A DNA stretch of 64,000 nucleotides. Origin: an uncultured Clostridia bacterium (GTDB lineage: Bacteria > Bacillota > Clostridia > Oscillospirales > Acutalibacteraceae). Shown here piece by piece: positions 18,081 to 27,674 of the stretch. Numbering within the stretch: position 1 is the first letter of the stretch; every line of letters begins with the position of its first letter. The notes below the pieces were generated by a model. The model was not told the origin of the DNA. It did not search any database and saw only the letters and a program-made list of their open reading frames with translations. Where the stretch lies: NCBI GenBank assembly GCA_944380725.1, contig CALWIK010000020.1, forward strand, positions 210,066 through 274,065. The letters are read 5' to 3'. The position numbers were made by a program, and so were the translations under genes.

Positions 18081-20084
18081 TTATTCTCCATTATTTTCAG
18101 AATTCTCCTTATTTCCGTTGGATTCGATAGATTTGCTAAAATCTTCTCCTTGGTTTCCTTCTAACAAAGCTTTAATTGATAGACTAACTCTATGTTTTTC
18201 AAAATCAATATCTTTTATCATAACATTAACTTTGTCGCCAATTGATAATGCATCCTGTGGTTTATTAATTCTTTTTTTCGATATCTGCGAAACATGGATT
18301 AATCCATCCACACCTGGCAAAATATTTGCAAAAGCGCCATAATCTGTTAGCCCAACAATTTTTGCTTCAACAGTTGAACCAATTGGATAGTCATTTTTCA
18401 ATTTCTCCCATGGATTATCCTCGTCTTTTTTATATATAAGTGAAATCTTTCTGGACTCTTTATCAAAACTCTTTACCGAAACTTCTACTTCATCACCAAT
18501 TTTCAAAATTTCTGAAGGATCTTTAATTCTCTCCCAAGACAATTCAGAAATATGGAGCAACCCATCCACAGGGCCCAAGTCAATAAAGGTTCCATAATTT
18601 TTAAATGACTTAACCCTACCTTTAAGAAGTTTTCCAGTATAAAGACTATCAAAAAACTCATTAATAGCAGTGCTTTTTTCGTCAAGCAAAACAGAACGTA
18701 TAGAACCTATTGCTCTTCTACGCCGTTCGTTTACTTCTATAATTCTAAATTTAACTTCATTATTTTTTAGCTCTTCTAAGTCTTTATTTTTAAAATCAGT
18801 AGTCAACGAAGCAGGAATAAAAACTTTAATACCATTAGTTAAAACAACAACGCCAGCTTTCATAACTTCAATAACTTTACCTGTTAAAATTGTATTATTA
18901 TTTTTAGCATCAATTATTTCCTTAAAACCTTTAGCCGCATCAACACGTTTTTTAGACAACATAACTGTTCCATCTTGATCATTAGTCCTCATAATTAAAA
19001 GATCCAATTCGTCTCCGATTTTTACAACGTCTTCTGGTCTAACATTAGGCTCATTCGAAAGTTCAGCTACAGGAATAAAGCCAGCGTGTTTTCTGCCAAT
19101 GTCGACATAAACCTCATTTGGTGCAATTCCAACAACAACACCTTTTACTTCATCATCAGTGTTTAAATTTTTTAAAGACTCCTCCAGCATCTGCTCAAAG
19201 TTTAAATCCTCACCTTGTTCAGCCTCATTATTTTTTAAAATATCCTCCATCTTTTGTTTTACCTCCTCTATAATATCAGCCGGAGTAGATGCACCAGCAG
19301 TAATTCCTATAAATTTAGAATTTTTTATTTCATCAAACTGTAAATCTTCAATTTTTTCAATAAATATAGAACTACAATTTTTTTTACAAATATCAAATAA
19401 TTTAGCTGTGTTAGAACTTTTTTTTCCACCAATCACAACCATTAAATCTGCTTTTTTAGACAAAACTTCTGCTTCACATTGTCTTTTTAAAGTAGCATTA
19501 CAAATTGTATTATAAACAGAAATATTTTTATAATTAGATTTTAATAAATTAAGGCAAGACTTCCATTGCCTTAAACTAAAAGTAGTCTGTGCAACAAATA
19601 AAATATTAAACTGAGACAGTTTTTTATTTTTTTTTATTATATCCAATAATTCGTTATAATCATTAAAAGCAAAAAACTTTGTATTGCAATGGCCTATTAT
19701 TCCTTTAACTTCTGGATGATTTTTATCTCCAGCAATAAATATAATATCCTCATTTAAAGAAGTATTAGCCACAATATTATGTATTTTTTTTACAAAAGGA
19801 CAAGTTGCATCAATACATTTTAAGCCTAGACTTTTTATATTTTCTTCTACATTTCTTGTAACTCCATGCGCACGTATAACCAAAATGGAATCTTTGCTAG
19901 CGTTTTCTGGAGATTCAACTATTTTTACTCCTTTTTTTAACATATCATCAATTATTTGAGGATTATGTATTATAAATCCCAAAGTACAAACATTCTTGCC
20001 CTTACTTAAAAGATCGTAAACAGTATTCACAGCTCTGTTTACTCCAAAGCAAAAACCAGCACTAGAAGCTACTTCTATGTGCAA
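18081..20084 (-). CDS. ispH: Fused 4-hydroxy-3-methylbut-2-enyl diphosphate reductase and ribosomal protein S1-like protein
   Basis: 667 residues with two functional parts. Residues 1-280 are IspH, the last enzyme of the MEP isoprenoid pathway; three cysteines for the 4Fe-4S cluster appear in AGFCFGVNRA, DATCPFVKK and YNTICNAT. After a Glu-rich linker come four S1 RNA-binding domains (starting near residues 305, 390, 475 and 560), each with the GxVxxxxxxGxxVxL pattern, for example GRVKSFKNYGTFIDLG. This fusion is a recognised clostridial architecture. The TTG at 20084 is preferred because GGAGGG is correctly placed before it. A promoter lies at 20127-20155. Confidence 0.95.
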   Translation of the reverse strand: MHIEVASSAGFCFGVNRAVNTVYDLLSKGKNVCTLGFIIHNPQIIDDMLKKGVKIVESPENASKDSILVIRAHGVTRNVEENIKSLGLKCIDATCPFVKKIHNIVANTSLNEDIIFIAGDKNHPEVKGIIGHCNTKFFAFNDYNELLDIIKKNKKLSQFNILFVAQTTFSLRQWKSCLNLLKSNYKNISVYNTICNATLKRQCEAEVLSKKADLMVVIGGKKSSNTAKLFDICKKNCSSIFIEKIEDLQFDEIKNSKFIGITAGASTPADIIEEVKQKMEDILKNNEAEQGEDLNFEQMLEESLKNLNTDDEVKGVVVGIAPNEVYVDIGRKHAGFIPVAELSNEPNVRPEDVVKIGDELDLLIMRTNDQDGTVMLSKKRVDAAKGFKEIIDAKNNNTILTGKVIEVMKAGVVVLTNGIKVFIPASLTTDFKNKDLEELKNNEVKFRIIEVNERRRRAIGSIRSVLLDEKSTAINEFFDSLYTGKLLKGRVKSFKNYGTFIDLGPVDGLLHISELSWERIKDPSEILKIGDEVEVSVKSFDKESRKISLIYKKDEDNPWEKLKNDYPIGSTVEAKIVGLTDYGAFANILPGVDGLIHVSQISKKRINKPQDALSIGDKVNVMIKDIDFEKHRVSLSIKALLEGNQGEDFSKSIESNGNKENSENNGE

Positions 20085-20126
20085 AAAATAACCCTCCAAA
20101 TTTATATAAAATTTTTATTTAAGTTA

Positions 20127-20155
20127 ATTATAAAATATAAAAAATTAAAAATCAA
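20127..20155 (-). promoter_or_regulatory. Promoter of the ispH-rpsA fusion gene
   Basis: On the minus strand TTGATT (20150-20155) and TATAAT (20127-20132) are separated by 17 bases, about 43 bases before the TTG start. Confidence 0.6.
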
Positions 20156-20188
20156 GGATATTTTACTATAGACACAGTAGTGATATTA

Positions 20189-20602
20189 TTATTTTTTATA
20201 ATCAAGATAGCATTGCAAAATAATTGCTGCAGAGACAGCGTCTATAATTTTTTTGCGTTTTTTTCCTCGAGTATTGGTTGCATTTAAAAGATTGTTAGCA
20301 GAAATAGTTGTTTTTCTTTCATCAATCATTAAAACAGGTAATTTTGAGAATTTTTTCAACTCATCTGCAAAATAACGAGCTTTTTGAGCAGCTTCCCCCT
20401 CCGAGCCATTCATATTTTTAGGCAGGCCTACGACAATTTTTTTTATATTTTCATTATAACAAATTTGACATATTTTTTTCACTAATATTTCTAAGTTTTT
20501 CTCTTCGATAACACAAAAAGGTGCGGCTAAAATCTCACTAAAGTCAGAAATGGCAATCCCTGTTCTTGCCAACCCAAAATCGATTCCAAGTATTTTCATC
20601 AA
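20189..20602 (-). CDS. ruvX: Holliday junction resolvase-like / pre-16S rRNA nuclease RuvX (YqgF)
   Basis: 137 residues of the RNase-H fold YqgF family, implicated in 16S rRNA 5' processing. The N terminus ILGIDFGLARTGIAISD holds the first catalytic Asp; VVGLPKNMNGSEG and MIDERKTT follow, and a final Asp lies in KKIIDAVSAAIIL. It lies 29 nt downstream of valS on the same strand. Either of two adjacent ATG codons may start it. Confidence 0.93.
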   Translation of the reverse strand: MMKILGIDFGLARTGIAISDFSEILAAPFCVIEEKNLEILVKKICQICYNENIKKIVVGLPKNMNGSEGEAAQKARYFADELKKFSKLPVLMIDERKTTISANNLLNATNTRGKKRKKIIDAVSAAIILQCYLDYKK

Positions 20603-20631
20603 TAACTCCTTAAGTTTTGTGCTTACAAAGA

Positions 20632-23265
20632 TTAATAATTACTTTTTTTAAGTTTTTCAAGTAATTTTTGTAAATTTATGCACTTTTCTTCCAAATCGTT
20701 AACATTTTTCTTTACATTTTTTACAACTTGCTCAGGTGCTTTGCTCAAAAAATTTTTATTATTTAGCTTAGACAAGTTTTTATTAAGTTCTTTTTGCAAT
20801 TTTTCATACTCTTTATTTAAGCGAGAAAGTTCAAGTTTTTTATCAACAAGGTCATTCATAGGGATAAAGATTTCTGCTTCACTGTTTACTATAATAACGG
20901 TGTCATCCAAATCAAAATGATTAGAAATTTTTATATTTTTAGCATAAGCTAATTTTTTTATAAATAACTCACATTTTTCAAAAAGACCTGCATTTTCTGT
21001 TGCAATAAATAGGTCAGTCTTTATAGAAGGCTTCACATTTTTTTCTGCACGAATATTTCTAATTGATTTTATTGTGTCGATTATAATTTTCATATCTTTT
21101 TCGGCATTATAATCGTAAAATTTTTCAAAAGATTTAGGATATTCAGAAATCGTAATAGATTCTCCATCGCGAGGCAAAGATTGCCAAATCTCTTCTGTGA
21201 TAAAAGGCATAAAAGGATGCAGCAATCGCAATATTTTGTCAATTATATAAACAAGCATGCATCTAGTATTGTATGCAGCATCAGTATCATACTGAATACG
21301 TATTTTAGCAAATTCAATATACCAGTCACAAAAATAGTCCCAAACAAAATCATAAATTTTTTGTGCAGCCAAACCTAATTCAAATTTTTCGATATTTTCT
21401 GTAACATTAAAATTTACAGAATTTAACAAACTTAATATCCATTTATCTTCAATATTTAGTTTTTCAGGAAGTTCATTTTTCACATTATACTCATCTATGT
21501 TCATGTGAATAAACCTTGCGGAGTTCCACAACTTATTTGCAAAGTTTCTGCTAGCATTAACTTTTTCTTCAGAAAAACGCATGTCGTTGCCAGGGCTATT
21601 TCCAGTTGCCAAAGCGAATCTCAATGCATCCGCACCATATCTTTCTATAATTTCAATTGGATCTATTCCATTACCCAGCGATTTAGACATTTTTCTCCCT
21701 ATAGAGTCTCTTACAAGACCGTGAATTAAAACGTTACTAAAAGGAACCTTACCTGTATGCTCTAAAGCAGAAAAAACCATTCTAACTACCCAAAAGAAAA
21801 TTATGTCGTATCCGGTAACTAAAGTATCTGTAGGATAAAAATATTCATATTCTGGAGTTCTATTAGGCCAGCCTAAAGCCGCAAAAGGCCATAACGCAGA
21901 AGAAAACCATGTATCAAGAGTGTCTTCGTCTTGTTTTATTTCGTTAGAGCCACATTCTTCACAAGTTGGCACTGGATTTTTAGAGACCATGAGATGTCCG
22001 CAACTTTGACAATAATAAGCTGGAATCCGATGTCCCCACCAAAGTTGTCGTGAAATACACCAGTCTTTTATATTCTTTAGCCAGTTAAAATATATTTTAT
22101 CAAAACGCGAAGGAATAAAGTTTATTTCTTCGTTTTCTACACATTTTATTGCTGGTTCTGCAAGTGGTTCCATCTTAACAAACCATTGCTCAGATATCCT
22201 AGGCTCGATAATTTCGTTACAGCGATAACAACAACCTACGTTGTGTTTAATTGGTTCAACTTTAACTAGCGAACCAGATAATTTCAAATCTTCTACTATT
22301 TTTTTTCTTGCTAATACACGGTCTAACCCGGAATATTTTCCACCATTTTCATTTATAATAGCATTTTCATTCATAACGTTGATTATTGGCAAGTTGTGTC
22401 TTAAAGCTACTTCAAAGTCATTTTGATCATGTGCAGGAGTTATCTTAACTACACCTGTACCAAAATCCATTTCAACATATGAGTCTGCAATTATAGGGAT
22501 TTCTCGTTCAACGATAGGTACAATAACCTTTTTGCCTATCAATTTTTTATATCGACTATCTTTAGGACTAACTGCAATAGCGATGTCACCTAAAATAGTT
22601 TCTGGACGTGTTGTTGCAATTTCTATAAATCCAGATCCATCAGATATTTGATAATTTAAGTAATAAAAATTACCATTATGTTCTGCAAAATTTACTTCCG
22701 CATCAGATATTGACGTTTTACACTTCGGGCACCAATTAATTATTCTTTCTCCTCGGTATATAAGGCCTTTTTCATAAAGCTTAACAAAAACCTCATTAAC
22801 AGCATTTTTGTTCGCTTCATCCATTGTAAAACGTTCTTTTTCCCAGTCACAAGAAGCGCCTAGTTTTTTTATTTGTTCAATAATTCTTCCACCGTATTTT
22901 TTTTTCCAATCATATGCACGTTTTAAGAATTCATCACGGCCAATGTCTTCTTTTTTTAGGCCTTCTTTTTGCATTTCATTTACGATTTTAGCTTCAGTTG
23001 CAATCGATGCATGATCTGTACCAGGCACCCATAGCGTACTGTATCCTTGCATTCGTTTAAAACGAATTATTATATCCTGAAGAGTTTCATCTAGGGCATG
23101 CCCCATATGCAAGTTACCTGTTATATTTGGAGGAGGCATTACTATTGTGTAAGGTTTTTTATCTTTTTCAACTTTAGCTTTAAAGTAACCATTATTTTGC
23201 CAAAAATCATATATTTTGCTTTCGATTTCGTTTGGCTCATAAAATTTTGGGAGCGGCGTTTTCAT
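20632..23265 (-). CDS. valS: Valine--tRNA ligase
   Basis: 877 residues, usual for bacterial ValRS. The HIGH motif is in PPPNITGNLHMGHAL (about residues 43-57), the KMSKS motif is in GRKMSKSLGNG (about 518-528), and the C-terminal coiled-coil arm characteristic of ValRS is seen at about 810-877. Two CxxC zinc-like pairs (CQSCG, CEECG) lie in the connecting region around residue 415. No T-box leader is seen upstream, only a short leader after a good promoter. Confidence 0.98.
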   Translation of the reverse strand: MKTPLPKFYEPNEIESKIYDFWQNNGYFKAKVEKDKKPYTIVMPPPNITGNLHMGHALDETLQDIIIRFKRMQGYSTLWVPGTDHASIATEAKIVNEMQKEGLKKEDIGRDEFLKRAYDWKKKYGGRIIEQIKKLGASCDWEKERFTMDEANKNAVNEVFVKLYEKGLIYRGERIINWCPKCKTSISDAEVNFAEHNGNFYYLNYQISDGSGFIEIATTRPETILGDIAIAVSPKDSRYKKLIGKKVIVPIVEREIPIIADSYVEMDFGTGVVKITPAHDQNDFEVALRHNLPIINVMNENAIINENGGKYSGLDRVLARKKIVEDLKLSGSLVKVEPIKHNVGCCYRCNEIIEPRISEQWFVKMEPLAEPAIKCVENEEINFIPSRFDKIYFNWLKNIKDWCISRQLWWGHRIPAYYCQSCGHLMVSKNPVPTCEECGSNEIKQDEDTLDTWFSSALWPFAALGWPNRTPEYEYFYPTDTLVTGYDIIFFWVVRMVFSALEHTGKVPFSNVLIHGLVRDSIGRKMSKSLGNGIDPIEIIERYGADALRFALATGNSPGNDMRFSEEKVNASRNFANKLWNSARFIHMNIDEYNVKNELPEKLNIEDKWILSLLNSVNFNVTENIEKFELGLAAQKIYDFVWDYFCDWYIEFAKIRIQYDTDAAYNTRCMLVYIIDKILRLLHPFMPFITEEIWQSLPRDGESITISEYPKSFEKFYDYNAEKDMKIIIDTIKSIRNIRAEKNVKPSIKTDLFIATENAGLFEKCELFIKKLAYAKNIKISNHFDLDDTVIIVNSEAEIFIPMNDLVDKKLELSRLNKEYEKLQKELNKNLSKLNNKNFLSKAPEQVVKNVKKNVNDLEEKCINLQKLLEKLKKSNY

Positions 23266-23305
23266 ATTTTTAAACTCCTTTTATAATTTTTTCAATCTTG
23301 TTTTA

Positions 23306-23334
23306 ATTATCTCATTGCAAAATTTAGTTGTCAA
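23306..23334 (-). promoter_or_regulatory. Promoter of valS
   Basis: On the minus strand a consensus TTGACA (23329-23334) and GATAAT (23306-23311) are 17 bases apart, about 40 bases before the valS ATG. Confidence 0.65.
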
Positions 23335-23387
23335 TAAAAAAGCAATACATAAATTTAGGACTTTGAAAAATTACTCTTTATGTAAAA

Positions 23388-23417
23388 ACTTGTTATCAAT
23401 TTAAAATTTATGGTATA
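23388..23417 (+). promoter_or_regulatory. Promoter of the exonuclease III gene
   Basis: TTGTTA followed after 18 bases by TATAAT, about 25 bases before the TTG start of the exonuclease gene. The -10 is consensus and the -35 is weaker. Confidence 0.55.
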
Positions 23418-23442
23418 ATGCTCTAATAATGGAGGTGCTGAA

Positions 23443-24198
23443 TTGAATATAATTTCGTGGAACGTTAATGGCCTGCGAGCTTGCATAAATAAAGGTTTTT
23501 TAGGCTTTTTTAAAGAAAGAATGGCTGATGTCTTTTGCATACAAGAAACTAAAATGCAACAAGGTCAAGCAGAAATAAATTTACCAAATTATAAACAGTA
23601 TTGGAACAGTGCTAATAAAAAGGGCTACTCCGGCACAGCAATATTTACAAAAATAGAACCGATAAGTGTCTCTTACGATATAAATGTAGATGAACATTCC
23701 CAAGAGGGGCGAGTAATAACACTCGAGTTTAAAGATTTTTATATTGTAAATTGTTATACCCCTAATTCAAAGCGGGGTTTGACTCGTCTTGATTATAGGA
23801 TGAAATGGGAGGATGATTTTAGAAAATATCTCTTAATGTTAGATAAGAAAAAACCTGTAGTTTTATGCGGAGATTTGAACGTTGCTCATAATGAAATAGA
23901 TCTTAAAAATCCAGCATCAAATCATAAAAATGCAGGTTTTTCTGATGAGGAACGTTCAAAAATGACTCAACTTTTATCCTGTGGATTTATTGATACTTTT
24001 AGATATTTGTATCCAAGTAGAAAATCTGCATACACTTGGTGGTCATATATGTTTAATGCTAGAGCTAATAACGCAGGTTGGCGCATAGATTATTTTATTG
24101 TATCAGACAGATTAAAAGAAAAAGTAAAAGACTCAATAATTCATGGCAAAATTATGGGGAGCGACCACTGCCCTGTCGAACTAATTTTAGAGGTGTAG
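23443..24198 (+). CDS. xth: Exodeoxyribonuclease III (AP endonuclease)
   Basis: 251 residues of the exonuclease III/APE1 family for base-excision repair. Visible motifs are SWNVNGLRA, the metal-binding Glu in QETKMQ, the GDLNVAH block, the GWRIDYF segment and the catalytic GSDHCPVEL near the C terminus. The start is TTG 23443 behind GGAGGTG. It begins a plus-strand run that continues through the ABC genes. Confidence 0.95.
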   Translation: MNIISWNVNGLRACINKGFLGFFKERMADVFCIQETKMQQGQAEINLPNYKQYWNSANKKGYSGTAIFTKIEPISVSYDINVDEHSQEGRVITLEFKDFYIVNCYTPNSKRGLTRLDYRMKWEDDFRKYLLMLDKKKPVVLCGDLNVAHNEIDLKNPASNHKNAGFSDEERSKMTQLLSCGFIDTFRYLYPSRKSAYTWWSYMFNARANNAGWRIDYFIVSDRLKEKVKDSIIHGKIMGSDHCPVELILEV

Positions 24199-24202
24199 AG
24201 GT

Positions 24203-24520
24203 ATGAACAGTAAAAATAAAGCTATATTATCATATTTGGGAATGTACTTTACTGGTATATTATTTTTAGCTGCTGAAAAAAAAGATGAATTCGTAAGAAA
24301 ATCTGCGGCACAATCTTTTGTTCTGAATATCGTAGCAATTATTTTTAGAACTTTTTTCTCACTTATTCCTATTATCAGTTCGTACCTTGTTATTGTATTT
24401 GACATTTTTTTTATTATCTTGGTATTATTTTTGATAATAAAAGCATCGCAATATATATATTTCAAATTACCTTTTATTAGTGATTTGTCTGAAAAGTATG
24501 TTTTGGATTGGTTTAAATAA
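24203..24520 (+). CDS. Small membrane protein, DUF4870-like
   Basis: 105 residues with three predicted membrane segments. The pattern AILSYLGMYF, then a charged stretch EFVRKSAAQSFVLNI, then two hydrophobic helices resembles the DUF4870/Tic20-like family of unknown function. It starts a few bases after the exonuclease stop, so it is probably co-transcribed. Confidence 0.6.
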   Translation: MNSKNKAILSYLGMYFTGILFLAAEKKDEFVRKSAAQSFVLNIVAIIFRTFFSLIPIISSYLVIVFDIFFIILVLFLIIKASQYIYFKLPFISDLSEKYVLDWFK

Positions 24521-24547
24521 AGTTTATTATAAAGGAGAATTTGTTAG

Positions 24548-25480
24548 ATGGTTGAAGTTAAAAATTTAAGCAAAAAGTATTGTAATAAGGACGCTTTATG
24601 TGACGTTAGCTTTTCTTTGAATGATGGCGAAGTGCTTGGATTTTTAGGTCCAAATGGAGCCGGTAAGTCTACCACTATGAATATAATTACAGGCTATATA
24701 TCATCATCTAAAGGAACTGTTAAGGTCGATGGTGACGAAATTTTAGAAAACCCTATTGCAGTAAAAAGAAAAATTGGATATTTACCAGAACAACCACCTC
24801 TATATGTTGATATGACTGTTAAAGCATATTTGAGTTTTATGTATGACTTAAAAAAAGTAAAGCTTAATAAAAAGCAACACATTGAAGAAATATGTAAGCT
24901 TGTAAAAATAGATAATGTATATAATAGAATCATTAAACATCTATCAAAAGGCTACAAGCAACGTGTAGGTATTGCACAGGCTTTGTTGGGAAAGCCTAAA
25001 CTGCTTATTTTGGATGAGCCGACTGTTGGACTTGACCCTAATCAAATTGTTGAAATACGAAAATTAATAAAAACTTTAGGAGAAAAACATACTATTATAC
25101 TTTCTTCCCATATTTTGTCAGAAGTGCAGTCAGTTTGTAATAGAATTATCGTTATAAATAATGGCAAAATTGTTGCGGATGATACTACGTCAAATTTATC
25201 AAGCGATTTTTCTACAGAAAATAGATTGATTTTGTCTATTGAGGGAGATGAGTATACGATTCTAAATGAACTCAAAAATATTGCTGGGGTTAAAAATGTT
25301 ACTGTTAATAAATCCGAACCTGATGCGGTTGTTAACTATATAGTTATTTATGATAAAAATAAGGACATTAGAAGTACAGTGTTTTCTAAAATGGCAGAAA
25401 TAAACTGCCCAATAGTATCTATGAGCAATAACAATATGACTCTCGAAGATGTCTTTAGAAAATTAACTAGTGAAAATTAA
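24548..25480 (+). CDS. ABC transporter ATP-binding protein (GldA-like)
   Basis: 310 residues. Walker A is GPNGAGKSTT (about residues 36-45), signature LSKGYKQRVG (about 136-145), Walker B LLILDEPTVGLDP and the H-loop SSHILSEV. The first 215 residues are the nucleotide-binding domain and the remainder is a small C-terminal domain of exporter ATPases. It is followed by a matching permease and a GldG-like protein, the three-part set known from Bacteroidota gliding machines but also widespread in Clostridia, where its cargo is unknown. Confidence 0.9.
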   Translation: MVEVKNLSKKYCNKDALCDVSFSLNDGEVLGFLGPNGAGKSTTMNIITGYISSSKGTVKVDGDEILENPIAVKRKIGYLPEQPPLYVDMTVKAYLSFMYDLKKVKLNKKQHIEEICKLVKIDNVYNRIIKHLSKGYKQRVGIAQALLGKPKLLILDEPTVGLDPNQIVEIRKLIKTLGEKHTIILSSHILSEVQSVCNRIIVINNGKIVADDTTSNLSSDFSTENRLILSIEGDEYTILNELKNIAGVKNVTVNKSEPDAVVNYIVIYDKNKDIRSTVFSKMAEINCPIVSMSNNNMTLEDVFRKLTSEN

Positions 25481-25510
25481 TAAATATATAAAAAATGGAG
25501 GACAAAAATA

Positions 25511-26215
25511 ATGCTTGCAATAATAAAACGTGAGATTTTATCTTATTTTTCTTCGGCAACTGGATATATAATTTTAGCTGCGTTTTATGTTTTTGGTGGA
25601 TTTTATTTTTATATGACTTCACTGGCTTCTAATACGACAGACTTATCTTATACGTTTAGTAGCTTGTTTATTATTCTTATATTTATTATCCCTATTTTAA
25701 CTATGAAATTATTTAGCGAAGAGAAAAAACAAAAAACAGATCAGGCTCTTTTAACAGCACCAATAAGCTTAACTTCGATGACATTAGGTAAATATTTTGC
25801 AGCAATAATTATGTATTTGTTTTGTATTACTATTACTTTGATTTATGCTATTATAGTTTCTTTCTTTAATTCTCCTGACTGGGCAATTTTCGCTAGCAAC
25901 TTTTTAGGAATTTTTCTTTTAGGTTCAGCTTTAATTGCTATTGGAATGTTTTTGTCGTCTATTACAGAAAGCCAAATAATTGCAGCAATAGGAGGCATTG
26001 TTATTGGCGTTTTGATGCTGTTTATAGAATCTATAGCTCATGCTGTATCTGTAGAGTTTATAAGTAAATTTTTGAATAAAATTTCTTTTATGAATTATTA
26101 CGATGATTTTACTTTAGGGATTATAAGCTTAGAGAATGTTGTGTTTTTTTTGAGCGTATGTATATTGTTTGTTTTTTTTACAATTAGAGTTTTTGAAAAA
26201 AAGAGATGGAGTTAG
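25511..26215 (+). CDS. ABC transporter permease (GldF-like)
   Basis: 234 residues with six predicted membrane helices. The N terminus AIIKREILSYFSSATGYII and the segment LTMKLFSEEKKQKTDQALLTAPIS are typical of ABC-2 type permeases paired with GldG-like proteins. It follows its ATPase by 30 nt and has GGAGG upstream. Confidence 0.88.
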   Translation: MLAIIKREILSYFSSATGYIILAAFYVFGGFYFYMTSLASNTTDLSYTFSSLFIILIFIIPILTMKLFSEEKKQKTDQALLTAPISLTSMTLGKYFAAIIMYLFCITITLIYAIIVSFFNSPDWAIFASNFLGIFLLGSALIAIGMFLSSITESQIIAAIGGIVIGVLMLFIESIAHAVSVEFISKFLNKISFMNYYDDFTLGIISLENVVFFLSVCILFVFFTIRVFEKKRWS

Positions 26216-26230
26216 AAAGGAGAAATATAA

Positions 26231-27667
26231 ATGAAAAAAAATAGTAAAATATTTTCTAATTTAAAATCAAGGAAGTTTAAAGTTGGCAGTTTAGCTACAG
26301 CAATAACAATAATAATGGTTGCTATAATTGTTGTTATAAACTTAATTGTGGGTCAAGTTGCAAAGAAATTTAGCTTGAACTTAGACTTAACACAAAATAA
26401 AATCTTTTCTCTTACTGATCAAACTGTTAATTTTATAAAAAATTTGGACAAGGATGTTGAGATAATTCTTTTGAACGATGAAGACTCTTTTGCTAAAACA
26501 AACTCTTATTTTACTCAGGCTAACTCTGTTTTAAAAAAATATACTCTAAACTCCAACAAAATCAAAATTACATACGTGGATGTTGTTAAAAATCCTATGT
26601 ATTTAAATGAATATCAGAACGAAAATTTAAAAGAAAACAGTATTATAGTTAAGTCTGGTAGCAGACATAAAATAATAACCGTACAAGATATATTTGAAAT
26701 CCAAAGAAGTTATTACGGTAGCGCCATTACTGGTTCAAAGGCGGAACAAGAATTAACTTCTGCAATTTTATATGTTACGAGTAATGAGCAAACAAAAATT
26801 GTTTTCTTAAATGGCTATGGTGAACAAGAATCCACTGCATTCTCTGAATTATTAAAAAAGAATAATTTCAATGTTTTGTCAGTATCTCTTTTGAATGAAG
26901 AGATACCTAATGATGCTTCGCTTGCTATAATTTGGGGACCAGAACGTGATTTCGATACATCTTCTATAGATAAATTAGAAAAATTTTTATTATTAGGAAA
27001 CAAAAATTTAATATATGCTATAAATCCAAATCAAAAAAGAGCTCCAAACCTTAATGCTTTTTTAGAGAGGCATAATATAAAAGTCAAAGATGGCCTTGTA
27101 TATGAGAATAACATGAAAAAGGTTGTTTCAAACCCTTTTGAAACAATTAGTGAATATGTAGACGAAGACTACAAAAACGGCCTTAAAAATCAAGACATTC
27201 CGGTATTGATGCCTTATTGTAGGCCAATTGAGGCTATAAGTACCGACAATGTTAAAACTTTAATGCAATTTTCAAAAACATCTGGGATTTTGCCTAAAGG
27301 TGCTAAAAATGATTTTGATTTTTCTAAAAATGTATCCGGACCTATTCCTTCTGTTTTGATTTCAACCATTAAGTCTGACTCTGAAAAAGATTCTAACTTG
27401 GCTGTTATTGGATCTTATGTCGCTTTGTTGCAAGATTATTTATCATCAAACGCACTCAACAATTCTGCCTACTTTATAAATATGATTAATAAAATGACAA
27501 ATAGAGAAGATGTGGGCATAACAATAGAGTCAAAAAGCTTAGGTGGAAATGAACTTGGAATTAGTAAAGCTAATGCAGATACCATAGGCATTGTTATGGC
27601 TGTTATTTTGCCAATAGCTATTTTAATTATTGGTATCGTAGTTTTTTTAAAAAGAAAAAATAAATAA
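26231..27667 (+). CDS. GldG-family protein of the ABC exporter
   Basis: 478 residues. An N-terminal membrane anchor (about 18-42), a large extracytoplasmic domain with FSLTDQTVNFIKNLDKDVEI, and a C-terminal membrane anchor (about 452-472) define the GldG/ABC-type-uncharacterised family. Start at ATG 26231 behind AAAGGAG. It probably forms the external part of the exporter encoded by the two preceding genes. Confidence 0.85.
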   Translation: MKKNSKIFSNLKSRKFKVGSLATAITIIMVAIIVVINLIVGQVAKKFSLNLDLTQNKIFSLTDQTVNFIKNLDKDVEIILLNDEDSFAKTNSYFTQANSVLKKYTLNSNKIKITYVDVVKNPMYLNEYQNENLKENSIIVKSGSRHKIITVQDIFEIQRSYYGSAITGSKAEQELTSAILYVTSNEQTKIVFLNGYGEQESTAFSELLKKNNFNVLSVSLLNEEIPNDASLAIIWGPERDFDTSSIDKLEKFLLLGNKNLIYAINPNQKRAPNLNAFLERHNIKVKDGLVYENNMKKVVSNPFETISEYVDEDYKNGLKNQDIPVLMPYCRPIEAISTDNVKTLMQFSKTSGILPKGAKNDFDFSKNVSGPIPSVLISTIKSDSEKDSNLAVIGSYVALLQDYLSSNALNNSAYFINMINKMTNREDVGITIESKSLGGNELGISKANADTIGIVMAVILPIAILIIGIVVFLKRKNK

Positions 27668-27674
27668 GTATTAG

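Noticed and set aside
23266-23330. T-box leader before valS
   Set aside because: The leader from the promoter to the start is only about 40 bases and lacks the T-box and specifier features.
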